This document shows, piece after piece, positions 1 through 10,076 of a stretch of 64,000 bases of DNA; position 1 is the stretch's first letter, and each line of letters opens with the position of its first letter. The DNA comes from Prostheceraeus crozeri (lineage: Eukaryota > Platyhelminthes > Polycladida > Euryleptidae): the NCBI GenBank assembly GCA_907163375.1, contig CAJQUW010004583.1:115582-179581 (forward strand), in the 5' to 3' direction. The notes beneath the pieces were generated by a model. The model was not told the DNA's origin. It worked only from the letters and a program-made list of their open reading frames with translations, and searched no databases. The position numbers and the translations under genes were made by a program.

Positions 1-1018
1 ATAAGTTTTGATTGACGTTGTACAGGTACAATAACTCTCCTGCTCGTCTTGGAACACTCACTGAAATGAAAAATTGAAGACAAGTGTGGCGATCTCATTG
101 TTCCACACTCTTATAAGTCAGTTCGAGGGTCATCAATGTAAACTCAAAGACATGAATTCAAACTGTAGTGGAGAGAGTTCTCAACTGATGTTGCAAATCA
201 CTAGAAATCCCTCACAAGTGAAGAGGTAAATCTCACTTTCAGTGAATCACTTTAAATCAAGTTTGCACGTCGTAGACAAAACATTTCGTAACGTCATCAC
301 TCAGACATATAGACACTAGATAATCCTGATGTTTTAATTCAATCAATCAGTGACTTTGCCAGCTGACTAATGTAAATTTATTTCATTTGAAGCTCATTGA
401 CGCTTCACATAATATAATGACTAAATGCATCACTGTACATCAAAATATTCAATCTCTTAGCTCCTAGAAACTTTCCTTCATGTATTCCTATGTCTCAAAT
501 CCTCTCGGTTTCTGTTTTTTGTTTTCACGAATGTATTTGACAATGTTCTGTTCATAAACCATAATGATCCCTCATAGTTAAAATAAGTGGAATTTGAAAT
601 CACGATGCTGATGAATTTTGAATTCGAGGATATGATCCCAGCCGTAAGTTAAAACGTATAACTATATGTGTAAAACTGAAACTACTACTCACTTCAGATG
701 ACTTTCGATACCGCAGTTATTCTTTCCCTGAATCTAAATTGCTGATCGGAAAAAGTAAATCAGAAAACTTCTATTGCTTCAGCTCTCTTTCGATAAAAGG
801 AGAAAGCAAATGAATTCTTATCGAAGCTACAGTTTAAATCCTTAAATGAGTTCAAATTTTAGCACAAATACAGGTGCAAACTCACTAAAGTCTCAGGGAA
901 GCCACGTGCCTCGATATCTCAGCATACACATACACGTACTTGGGGGAAGGAGAGGAAGGTGGCAAATTAATATCAACGTTAAAAGCGTGGTCTATTTTTC
1001 CGGAGAGCAATTGTAATC
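1..1018. other. AT-rich non-coding stretch
   Basis: No reading frame of any length, no RNA gene and no repeat structure that I can recognise. It is AT-rich like most of the unique DNA in this window. Confidence 0.5.
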
Positions 1019-1019
1019 A

Positions 1020-1668
1020 GGCTTCAGAAACACCCGAAGGTGCGGAGTGGGACCCAGAGTAGCAACAATCAAGCCCAATCCAGCCAGCAACAAACTAACA
1101 GCAGCCCTACACCACCCGGGGAGCCCTGACATGTTATAATGGATACAGACATAAAGGGACACTCCATTAAGCCAACAAGGGATATAGTTGGTCTTATGGG
1201 AAGGTCCCCATCAAGCTCCTTAAAATCAAGCTTCCCATTAAGCTCCCTTCGTTTGTACCTGTGTCATGCTGACTTCCAACGAAAGCAGCCTGTCAGCAAT
1301 CCTCCGCATTATCAGGGATGTGCTCTCCAGTACTGACTGGCGTCTGAGGAACACATTGCCAGTTACAGGGGTGTCTCCCCCTTGATCATGAGCACTAGCT
1401 CTTGAACCCAGCTCTAGGAATCCAGCAAGAACCAATCCTGACACTAAGCAACCAGACCAAATTATCGTTGCACCAGACACAGTCATCTAGCAACCGCTGT
1501 TGGATTTACATGCTCCCAGAAGCAATCACGTTGTGCGGTCTTTGCCAGCCAGCTGTCAATAGAACTATTCTCCAGGGTCACCAGATCTATTCCAGGGAAT
1601 CACCAGATCTTCCTCTGGAGTCAGAGTTGTCTCAGAGTCCGGTTTCAGAAACACCCGACGGAGTGTAT
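1020..1668. repeat. Unclassified GC-richer segment bounded by short direct repeats
   Basis: This block is visibly richer in G and C than its flanks. A similar stretch of about 15 bases (core TTCAGAAACACCCGA) occurs at its start (about 1022) and again at its end (about 1643), which suggests an inserted or repeated unit. An 82-residue open frame on the minus strand (1238-1486) starts with a hydrophobic stretch and could look like a signal peptide, but nothing else supports a gene. The segment may be a repeat of unknown class, an old retroelement piece or a GC-rich exon. Confidence 0.3.
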
Positions 1669-2118
1669 TAGAATATGTTGATGAAAAGGATGCTGCAACA
1701 CCAATGCAATACCATAGTTCTCTGATGTTCAAGAATATGTCCTATCAGTTAAAACGCATTAAATATCTTTTGAAACATTCAAAAAATTTATTTATTTATT
1801 TCTCATACATGACCATAAATCTGATATGCTTCGCAAATTTAAGTTAGATATACATACAGATAAAATAGGTAAAAATGAAATATTTGGAATAATATCATTG
1901 AAATCTTTACAATGACAGTCGGTAAAATTAGTAATCAACTAAGTGAGCAGGCAGTCTCTCATTACTTTCATCTGTTTCAGTTGCATTCATGTGAACTATA
2001 CTTTCAGTCTCCTCTCCGGATGTAGCAGAGAACGTGGACAAAGAACATAGAAATTTGAATACCTGCTTTATTTGCTGGTAGTTGAAGCTAGATACACTCT
2101 AAAAAATTTTGGTTTTTA

Positions 2119-2385
2119 ATTGGTTCTCCAGAAAACCACATGGATTTCCAGAAAACCAAATGGTTCTCTGGAAAACCAAACTGGTTCTCCAGAAAACCAA
2201 AAGGATTTCTGGGAAACCAAATGGTTCTCTGGAAAACCAAACTGGTTCTCCAGAAAACCAAAAGGATTTCTGGGAAACCAAATGGTTCTCTGGAAAACCA
2301 AACTGGTTCTCCAGAAAACCAAAAGGATTTCTGGGAAACCAAATGGTTCTCTGGAAAACCAAATGGTTGTCCAGAAAACCAGTTT
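2119..2385. repeat. Minisatellite of a palindromic ~20-bp unit, 61-bp higher-order period
   Basis: Units such as GGTTCTCCAGAAAACCAAA and GGTTCTCTGGAAAACCAAA alternate, each nearly its own reverse complement. Three units (TGGTTCTCTGG..., TGGTTCTCCAG..., GGATTTCTGGG...) form a 61-bp block starting at 2161, 2222, 2283 and 2344. Because 61 is not a multiple of three and the unit lacks stops, several frames on both strands stay open for about 100 codons. These frames are not genes. Confidence 0.85.
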
Positions 2386-2925
2386 GGTTTGCAATTATAT
2401 TGGGTTGGGTCAACCAGCAGATCAATTTTGATGCAAGAGGCAATCAATAAAAATTGCAACGTTTGACAGCAACAATCAAATGATTGCGACCAATTAATGA
2501 AAATGCAATTGATTTTTGATGAATCCTGGTTTATGAGCCTTGGTACGGTAAGGGTTAAGTGTCGTGGAAATCAAATTTGATTTTCTACATACTATTGCAT
2601 GTCGAAGGAGATCTATTGACAGATCTTCGTTTGTGTAGAGTTGTAGACGGACATTCATGTTAGTGATAGCAGAACTACTGATTTCTCAAAAAGTATATTA
2701 GATTATTAACCACGCGGAATCCTGATCTATCAATAGTGATATGAATGATGGATTATTTGAGGATGATTTGAAGTGTTCAAAGTTGTGCTGCTTAGAACCT
2801 ATTCCCAGCCTATTTGTATTTCACATTCTCATTTCACACCAGAAATTTAAATTTCATGGACTCATTAAACACAAAAACTCTACTTTAGAATTGAATGTTG
2901 GGCAGTTAAGGAATTTTATCATTTT

Positions 2926-2944
2926 CTCTCTCTCTCTCTCTCTC
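2926..2944. repeat. (CT)n microsatellite
   Basis: An uninterrupted run of about nine CT dinucleotides in otherwise unique AT-rich DNA. Confidence 0.9.
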
Positions 2945-3940
2945 CCTATTAACACTCCGGTGTCTTCTTTATCATCTACTGAAGGCTAACTCTCTTTCAT
3001 TCACTGCTGCACATATCGTGATTCCTCGCACTCTCTTATCTCGCTGCGATGACTTGGCCTAAATTTAGCGAGCGGAATCTCTCCAAAGGGAAAATATTAC
3101 GTGACACTTTGCTTTTAACAGAAAGCATACTTCTATAATAAGTTTTTACAGATGTATGTACAAAGTAATAAATCATTAATAAAATTGCCAATGATTTACT
3201 GACAGCAAAATCTTTCTTTACGAAAAACAATCGGTTTCGAGGATCTACATTTGTGTCGTTGCCATGACGTCAAGAATGAGGTGAGTCTGATTTTCTTCCT
3301 TCATTGACGCATTTGTTCTAGTGACCGTGTCATGTACAGTGACTTAAACGTGCTGTCATCTTATTTCTTGTGGTACTGTGAAATTTGTTTTGGTTTTCAA
3401 CGTTTATCCCTCATTGCATTGTGTATGGAATTACATATGATCCACACAAAACGTGAGTATATCAGAAGATTTTAACAGTTGTTTCGAACAGTCCTTCATG
3501 TACTGTATAGCTGACATGCTTAAATACTCTTTGCAATTCAATCTTAAATTACTTTATTTAATTATGAGTGAATATGAGCATTCATGTAAGTATTCCCTTA
3601 TAAATTATTCGGGCATCTAGCAATTTTGTCGTTAAATCTCATGACTACCGTGACTACTCTGTTTGTAGCCTACATGTATGTAGAAATCGCTTACAATACA
3701 TGTATACGAACGATTTCATGTTCATGTTCGACCACTTTTCAAAGCTTTTACAAATCCCTATGTCTAACTAATATGATCTATTATATCAGCCTTATAGCCT
3801 TGTAGAATATATATGAAGTCCTATATTATCTGCTGAACATTGTAGCTTTATACAAGTTTAATTTTAGTCTTGATGAATTTCCAATTTGCCTCATACATTG
3901 GAAATCATGAATAAATGAATTCTTGAAACTTAGTTATACC

Positions 3941-4030
3941 AATGACACTTGTTCAAAACTGAAAGTGCAAATGCAATAAATAAATAAAATTTATTTACTT
4001 TGCACTTTCAGTTAAGAACAAGTGTCATTT
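3941..4030. repeat. 90-bp hairpin-forming inverted repeat
   Basis: The arm beginning AATGACACTTGTTC..ACTGAAAGTGCAAA pairs with the arm TTTGCACTTTCAGT..GAACAAGTGTCATT. The centre is AT-rich (ATAAATAAATAAAATTTATTTA) and itself partly palindromic. The whole unit can fold into one long stem with small bulges. It could be a short foldback MITE or a hairpin RNA source; no expression evidence can be drawn from sequence. Confidence 0.65.
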
Positions 4031-4080
4031 AATGTACACGTATATATCATCGCCAAATTACAGTAGCTGCAGTAAACAAC

Positions 4081-4365
4081 TTTTGCCGTTTAATTCGTGC
4101 TGATTTTGCATGAAAAACTTTGCTTTTGCATGCTTATTAATTGGTTTTGATTTCGCCATGTTTTGTGCAAGCCCAACATGCCACTTACTGTGTAGAGGAG
4201 TTTATTTTGCATGGTATAATGCGTAACTCTCTTTTGTTGTTAACAGCCGAATTTACTTTGCATGCCGCTTATTGTACAGAAAAACTTCTTGTGGTGTTTG
4301 GTTCACATGGCGTCGTTTTATATGTGCATGCCGCTAATGGTGTACAAAATTTTGTCTGAGAAATT
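4081..4365. repeat. Degenerate tandem motif around TTTTGCATGC
   Basis: The words TTTTGCATG, TTTGCATGCCGCTTATTGTACA and GTGCATGCCGCTAATGGTGTACA recur at intervals of roughly 65 bases, each followed by an AAAA-CTT or AAAATTTT tract. This looks like a decayed tandem array. A 72-residue open frame across it has no recognisable content. Confidence 0.3.
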
Positions 4366-5368
4366 TATTGCCTATCATTATTTCTGATTACACTACAGTC
4401 AAAGCTTGTTAATTAAGACCATACATTCCAGATTTTCAATCTCTGAATAATCAAAATTCTTAATTAAACATCAGCTTATATATGCAAAAGATACAAAAAA
4501 TGCCACGGCCGTATGATCTTAATTAACCGAAATCTGAATTATCCGTGTTCGAACTAACGAGCTCCGACTGTATGTGATATCATTTATGACAGTGTAGGCC
4601 TATATGGCATTATTTTCGCATCAACAAACATTGATTTCATAGTTGAGTTTTATTACACACCTTTTCAATAACATCGTACTATATTGCCGCAATTATCTAA
4701 ATGCTTCTTCTACACAGTCCTAATATTGAGGATATCCCTTCTGAGATTATTTTTTCCTTTTTTCAGTAGCGAGCTCCACTCCAGTGGCAACGTGTATTGG
4801 CGGCATCGAAAAATTCGACGACGTGGTTTTTTTGCGCTGCACCGGATTAGTTGGGCGTGCATCCTGCGGAAGGCCTATCTGTGATTTTGTTTACTATCTT
4901 GGAGAAGACTAGCAAATGTCTCAACTTCATGGGAAATTTTGTGACTAAAGACATCGTCCCTCGTCTTTCTTGTATTATTTTATGCAAGCTTGACTTGAAA
5001 AAAGTGAAAAATAAGAAACAATGACTTCTTGACGTTTCGGGGACTTTTCTGGGAAATATTGTATGGTTTTAGATAAATTGTAAACTTCAAAATACCTCAC
5101 TTGAGTATTCACGCATTTTTTACACATTTTCACAATAATTCTTTTGCACACTTTATTGAGCTTATTTTATGCTCAGCCAACAATTTGTGCATGTTGTTTC
5201 CAAATGATATTAGTACGAATGAAGTAAATATATTAGAGCATATCAGAATTATATTATAAAAAATGAATTAACAATATTATTTTATACTATTATTATATTA
5301 GGCCTATTATTTAGTATGTATGTTAAATTTTATCGGAAGCAAATATCGGGTCACTCGTGAAACCGATA

Positions 5369-5545
5369 TTGGTTCTCCAGAAAACCAAGATATAAAGCTG
5401 AAAAACCAATTTTGGTTTCCCAGAAAACCGATGACTTTTGGTTTTCCAGAGAACCAATTTCACTTGGTTCTCTGGAAAACCATATTTGGTTTCACCCCCG
5501 GGACAGGCTGAAAAACCAAAATTGGTTTTCCAGGAAACCAATTTT
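5369..5545. repeat. Second cluster of the palindromic GGTTCTC/GAAAACC minisatellite
   Basis: Contains GGTTCTCCAGAAAACC, GGTTTCCCAGAAAACC, GGTTTTCCAGAGAACC, GGTTCTCTGGAAAACC and GGTTTTCCAGGAAACC, less regularly spaced than the 2119-2385 cluster. It ends in TTTTTTTAAGAGTGTA, the inverted counterpart of the sequence just left of the first cluster. It is probably the opposite subterminal region of the same element or family. Confidence 0.7.
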
Positions 5546-5770
5546 TTTAAGAGTGTAGCGTAGAAGTGTATAGCAACAAACAATCCTGAATTTAAGAAAG
5601 ATGTTTCGAAGGATGCCTCTTTACTAGTTTCATCACTTTAATTAGACATTACATACACAAAACGTCACAAAATAAAGTGCGTGAATAATGATTAAATTAT
5701 AAAACTGTCACAACTATATTAGTCAAGTACTTAATCTAAAGGATTATGCGCCAATAATTCCACAAAATAT

Positions 5771-5969
5771 TTTTACAGATGCTTTCCCACAATCTGTGCA
5801 CAAGAAAAATATATTTTCAAATCATTTTCTCATCAATACAAACGTGCAAAATTTCTTTCTCACCGATGCTTAGTTTTACAGATGCTTTCCACAATCTGTG
5901 CACAAGAAAAATATATTTTCAAATTATTTTCTCATCAATACAAACGTGCAAAAGTGTTTCTTTCTCACC
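5771..5969. repeat. Tandem duplication, ~103-bp unit, two copies
   Basis: Unit one begins TTTTACAGATGCTTTCCC at 5771. Unit two begins TTTTACAGATGCTTTCC at 5874 and runs to about 5969 with only a few differences. Both carry the shared core CAATCTGTGCACAAG. The high similarity implies a recent duplication. The frame through it (5779-6003) is open but shows no protein-like content. Confidence 0.85.
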
Positions 5970-6762
5970 ACGAGCTATTTTAGCAACGGAATCGAACGCA
6001 TAGAGGACTCCAAGATTTTGTGTTTGAGAAATTTTCCTGATTTTTAATTAATTTTGGCGTAAATGTTTGCATTGATAGATAACTTTTAAGTGCAAGGTGA
6101 ACATAATGTAAGGTCCCTATATGCAAGCCAAGCCGTCTTATCAACAGTAAGAAAAATAAAAAGTAAATATTAGCAAATCAACAAATATTGCAAATTTATC
6201 GATGTAAACTTAGATAAACTGCAACTTAATTGAAACAAGTGCAACAAGGATTCGGTGAAGCTGTTGAAAGAAAATTTCGAAATAAGCCAACAATTTTATT
6301 ATCAATTTCTCCACTTTTGGAAAAAGATGGCGCATGTACTTGATGCTGAGTGATCATAAAAGATGTTAGTGTGATTACTAGATGAGTTTCATTATCAAAT
6401 TACTTACATTTAGCAGAATGAAGAAATTCGTTTAACCTTTGGTACCACAGAAGATTTCTCTTAAAAGGCAGGATCATTGATATTCTCCAATTTTACCATG
6501 CATTGAAATTGTATCGCCAAAAGTCTTGTCCATAAATTTGATGGTTAGGCACTCAGAAGTATGTTATGGAAGAGTCGATTGATGAAGTTAAGTCGGACAA
6601 TCTGTACAGTGTACAATATGCGGAAATAATGTTACCTTCTCACTTCAAATATTGTAGTCAATGGAGTAAACAAATTAATGAAATTAAGTACATTTATAAA
6701 TTTGTATGGTGCTGAAGATAAGTAATCAGAAAAATTTCTTGCTATTGATTATTGGTACTCAT

Positions 6763-7302
6763 CTATTTAGTCTGATCGCGATATCGTTGTCGCCAATAAA
6801 ATGGTAACCACACGGGTCTTTTACGCACCTCAATCTCCTCTGGATCCGATATAAGACTGTCTCGTTTTGATTGGATGGTGTATCGGTGCAACCAATTAAA
6901 TGGATTGTAGGACCCAGGTCGCTTTGCTCTTTGTTGACGTCGGCGAGCTGCTTGAAGATATGCATATTGCCAAGAGGGTGTATACAAAAGCTTCTTGTGA
7001 ATACGATGTTGTTCCATTATGTATCGTGATAACCAGGTTGGCATGTACATTGGACGTTTGGTAAGTTTGTGTTGTTCCCTGAGACGTTGCATTACCCAGT
7101 TCGGAACATAATAGGCGCGTTTGTGCGTTCCAGACATATAGTTTCTCATCCAATTTGGTACATAACCACCAGGCCTTTTATCAATTTCTGAGTTATCGTC
7201 CGATGCCGCCACATTCGCAGTGTAGCCAAATGAACAAATAATCAATAGAATACCTAATTGAAAAAGATATGATCGATAAAGATTGTATGTCTGTGACTCC
7301 AT
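6763..7302 (-). CDS. Secreted multi-peptide precursor (neuropeptide-like), unrecognised family
   Basis: An intact 179-residue frame with no intron needed. The ATG context is strong (A at -3, G at +4), and an AATAAAAGG box lies about 40 bases upstream and could act as a TATA element. Residues 13-32 form a hydrophobic signal peptide core (LFQLGILLIICSFGYTANVA). Dibasic processing sites at 42-43, 61-62, 82-83, 103-104, 127-128, 146-147 and 160-162 release six related peptides: 44-60, 63-81, 84-102, 105-126, 129-145 and 163-179, plus an acidic spacer at 148-159. The peptides share Y/W-x-P-x(1,2)-W, and five of six continue x3-Y (YVPNW, YVPNW, YMPTW, YTPSW, YNPFNW, WLPFYW). Peptides two and three also share EQH. 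None ends in Gly, so C-terminal amidation is not predicted. There are no cysteines after the signal peptide. The architecture fits a neuropeptide precursor; being cationic and Trp-rich, the products could instead be antimicrobial. I know no matching family. Confidence 0.8.
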   Translation of the reverse strand: MESQTYNLYRSYLFQLGILLIICSFGYTANVAASDDNSEIDKRPGGYVPNWMRNYMSGTHKRAYYVPNWVMQRLREQHKLTKRPMYMPTWLSRYIMEQHRIHKKLLYTPSWQYAYLQAARRRQQRAKRPGSYNPFNWLHRYTIQSKRDSLISDPEEIEVRKRPVWLPFYWRQRYRDQTK

Positions 7303-7478
7303 TTTTGTAGAATAGCTGGGTAATGTCGGAGCACCTTTTATTCCTCAGATATACCTTGAAGTGGAGTAATTTATAATCGACTTCACATTTAATTCTTCTG
7401 ATTTATGCATCTTCATACTCCAATAACGAATGTCCTCCTTTTTCATTCATCCACCTACATCTTTTCATTTGAATTGAG

Positions 7479-7684
7479 ACGATGCTAATCTACAATTGGG
7501 AAAGGCAATCTGCCAATCACGAAACATCAAGGAAAATCGTTCTGTTGACGATAACATCAAAAATCCTGTAGAAGCGATTCTGGGCAATCGCTCTGACATG
7601 GAAGAGGGGGGACTTTGTAGCATCAGAGGTGCGAGTTTAAAAAGAAACGACCAGGCAGGGGGAAATTGTTGCATGGTCAAGCAG
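7479..7684 (+). other. Possible internal coding exon (weak)
   Basis: A pyrimidine-containing tract ending TTGAATTGAG precedes 7479, and CAG/GTAAAA at 7684 would be a good splice donor. Between them 68 codons are open, phase 2 in and phase 0 out. They contain four cysteines (AIC, GLC, NCC) and a KR pair, so a small secreted cysteine-containing peptide is conceivable. The minus strand is also open over much of this stretch. There is no neighbouring exon that I can find, so this is a lead only. Confidence 0.2.
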
Positions 7685-7952
7685 GTAAAACTTTAAGACT
7701 TTCATAACAAATTACTAAGCGTACAGCAAAGATGAATAAATGGAATAAAGGAACTTACACAATATAAATCTCAGAGTTGCCAATACAGCTGCAAATTTGT
7801 CAATTATAATATTCTTGCTAAGTCAGAGACTTTTGACCTCAGTATTAGGCCTATAGACGCGAAATTCCATAAGAGATTTAATATTAATATTTAATGCAAT
7901 CCCCTCAAGATGGTGAGAATTTTGCTTGCAGATTAATTTTGTGTGGTATTAA

Positions 7953-9092
7953 CCCTTTCCTGCCTGAGGTACTACACGTCTTTTGACATTGGCGCAAAAG
8001 ACGATTGTTTTTGTGGAGGAAGACAAGGATGACGGGAACGTGTACTACACGTCTTCAATGTTATTATCCATTGAACGATAGCTTACTCAAGTGAACTGTG
8101 TTAACTGACGGCAACTTGCAACTTTTATCGAGAAATTTCTGATCATTCGAACATAACCTTCTCGTCTGTGTCATCGGGACAAATTTTCAAAATACTTCTA
8201 TGAATTTACGATCTACCAAGATCGCTGTCTCTAAGAGTAATGAGAACACTATCATGAATGGCAGTTGGAAACGTAATTGCTTCTGACAAGCCTCATATTT
8301 ATAAACCCTTTAAACTTTTTATGTAGAACAAATGTGTTTAAGATGGGCAATGTTGCATGATGATGACTTAAATTGTAATTGTGGTGCAGATAAAAATGGT
8401 TTTAAAAAAGATTAGAAATGTAGACTTGAAATTCCAAAATAATTTATGATTGAAATTGACTCAGCTCAATATAATTGACGTAAATTGTCATTTACCATTC
8501 TTCACGATGATAATTAAGATAACTATGAACGACATTGACTCTCAGTGCCACTTTCATCAGACATCCGTAAATTAATAGTGCTGCATTTGGTGTGCTGTCT
8601 TCAATTCTAAAGTGGGCGTTTATAGGTAGGCATATTCTTTCTCAAATTGAAGGTCAGAACAATATATAAAGACATGTGCCTATTACTTTTTATAAAAGTA
8701 CTTCTGATATTTGTGCTCATCTTCCACAGTGCAGACACAATGCGCATGTATTGCAAGCACACATTCTTGGAATAGAACAAACTTAGATAGATGCAAAGCC
8801 AGTTCTACACATCAAAAATGCAGAAAACTTTATATCATCAGACTTGTCTGAACTTACTGAATTCAAACATCGGCAAAGTAACCTACGAACGGCTAAAGGA
8901 AAATGTCAGTGACAAAAGAACATGCTGTGCACGTCCTCGGCAGATACAACGATGAAAATATCGACGTGTACTACACGTTCCCGTCATGTTGGACAAATGA
9001 ATCATCGCAAAAGACGGCAGTTGATGCTTTAAGTTTTGGACGTGTAGTACACGTCTCCGTAATTTCCCAGAAACCCTGCCGGCGTCAAGGGG
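7953..9092. mobile_element. piggyBac-like non-autonomous element (MITE)
   Basis: The element is flanked by TTAA on both sides (7949-7952 and 9093-9096), the target used by piggyBac transposases. The left end reads CCCTTTCCTGCC; the right end, inverted, reads CCCCTTGACGCCGGCAGGG. Both ends then carry copies of GTACTACACGTC, twice on the left (about 7970 and 8042) and twice in inverse sense on the right (about 8968 and 9043). No transposase frame is present, so the copy would have depended on an element elsewhere. The interior is AT-rich and featureless apart from an 84-residue open frame over the right end that I regard as chance. Confidence 0.7.
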
Positions 9093-9898
9093 TTAATCTA
9101 GAAATGAAAATTTTTTTACTTGAAATGAGTTCGTCGGAGTTCGTCGTGAATTATTAGTTGAAACGTTCGTCGGACAATTTTAGTATTCGTAATCCCGGGA
9201 CATTTCTCAGCCGGGATTCGGGATAAAGTACATGTCTACTCAATTGCCGGGATGAACTAGGATAGAAACAAATCTCAGAAATTGGATTTGAAGGAAAAAA
9301 CACCAGAAATTGGAGAAAAAATACACCATCTAGAAATTGGATTTCAAAGTTCCATTCAATAATTGAAATGTCAAGAACATACCCAGAAATTATATTGCTT
9401 GAAGTCTGAAAAGTATAGAATCAGATACAGAGGCATAATAACCAAATTTGTCGAAATATTTTTGAAATTGTCGGTGTTCCGATTACTTAGTGGCCACTCA
9501 GAACTTTAAATTGTTTTGATTAATGTCCTTGAATTTGTGAATATTCCATGCAGTTCTTGATTATGTGTAGATTGTCTCATTTCATAACACAATGATTCAA
9601 GACAATTTAGACTATTCTATGAAAATAAGTTATTGAAGATGTCTTCTGCCAAACGTTTCAGCAACTCAAACACCTCTTATTTCCTCCATTAATATCGACA
9701 TAATGGTAGCTGCTACCTCAGCGATCAACTAACGGTCTAAAAATATTGCAGCTGTCGGGCACCGATTTTGTGTAAAACTGTCGACCTATACTCGTACAGT
9801 CTACCAGTAGGCCTACTTCATATAACCCGCAGAGTCAATAATCAATAAGCATGAAATAAACTTCAGTAGACTCTGCTATTGTAGAGGTACTGTATATG

Positions 9899-10038
9899 CA
9901 AATGAATTGAAGACAAAACAACTGTTTCATCATTAAATTATATCCGCGAGGCCTTTCGACGGCTCTCGTCAAGCGGTACGTCATATTTACAGATAAATCA
10001 AGGAAAACGTTTATTATTTTATATACAAAATGAAATAA
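9899..10038 (-). repeat. Penelope pseudo-LTR, downstream copy
   Basis: Matches 12507-12638 over its whole length with a handful of substitutions and an 8-base insertion in the TTTATTATTTTATATAC tract. It lies 3' of the endonuclease stop codon on the minus strand. Confidence 0.9.
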
Positions 10039-10076
10039 AAGAACGTGAGTTAAAGTCAAAGGTCAAAAGTTAGAAG

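Larger units (their letters stand above)
2095..5555. mobile_element. Candidate DNA element with palindromic subterminal minisatellites
   Basis: The left edge reads TA then CACTCTAAAAAATTTTGG. The right edge, reverse-complemented, reads CACTCTTAAAAAAATTGG next to TA. Just inside each edge lies a cluster of the same palindromic GGTTCTC-NN-GAAAACC type repeat, in opposite overall orientation. Inverted ends, subterminal repeats and flanking TA are what a DNA transposon leaves. No transposase is visible inside, so it would be non-autonomous. The alternative is two independent elements that each kept one end. The interior (about 2400-5320) is ordinary AT-rich DNA with a hairpin and a CT microsatellite. 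Confidence 0.4.

Noticed and set aside
2088-2466. Several overlapping open frames of 90 to 123 codons on both strands
   Set aside because: They arise from a 61-bp minisatellite period without stop codons. The same peptide words appear shifted in every frame, which no gene would do.
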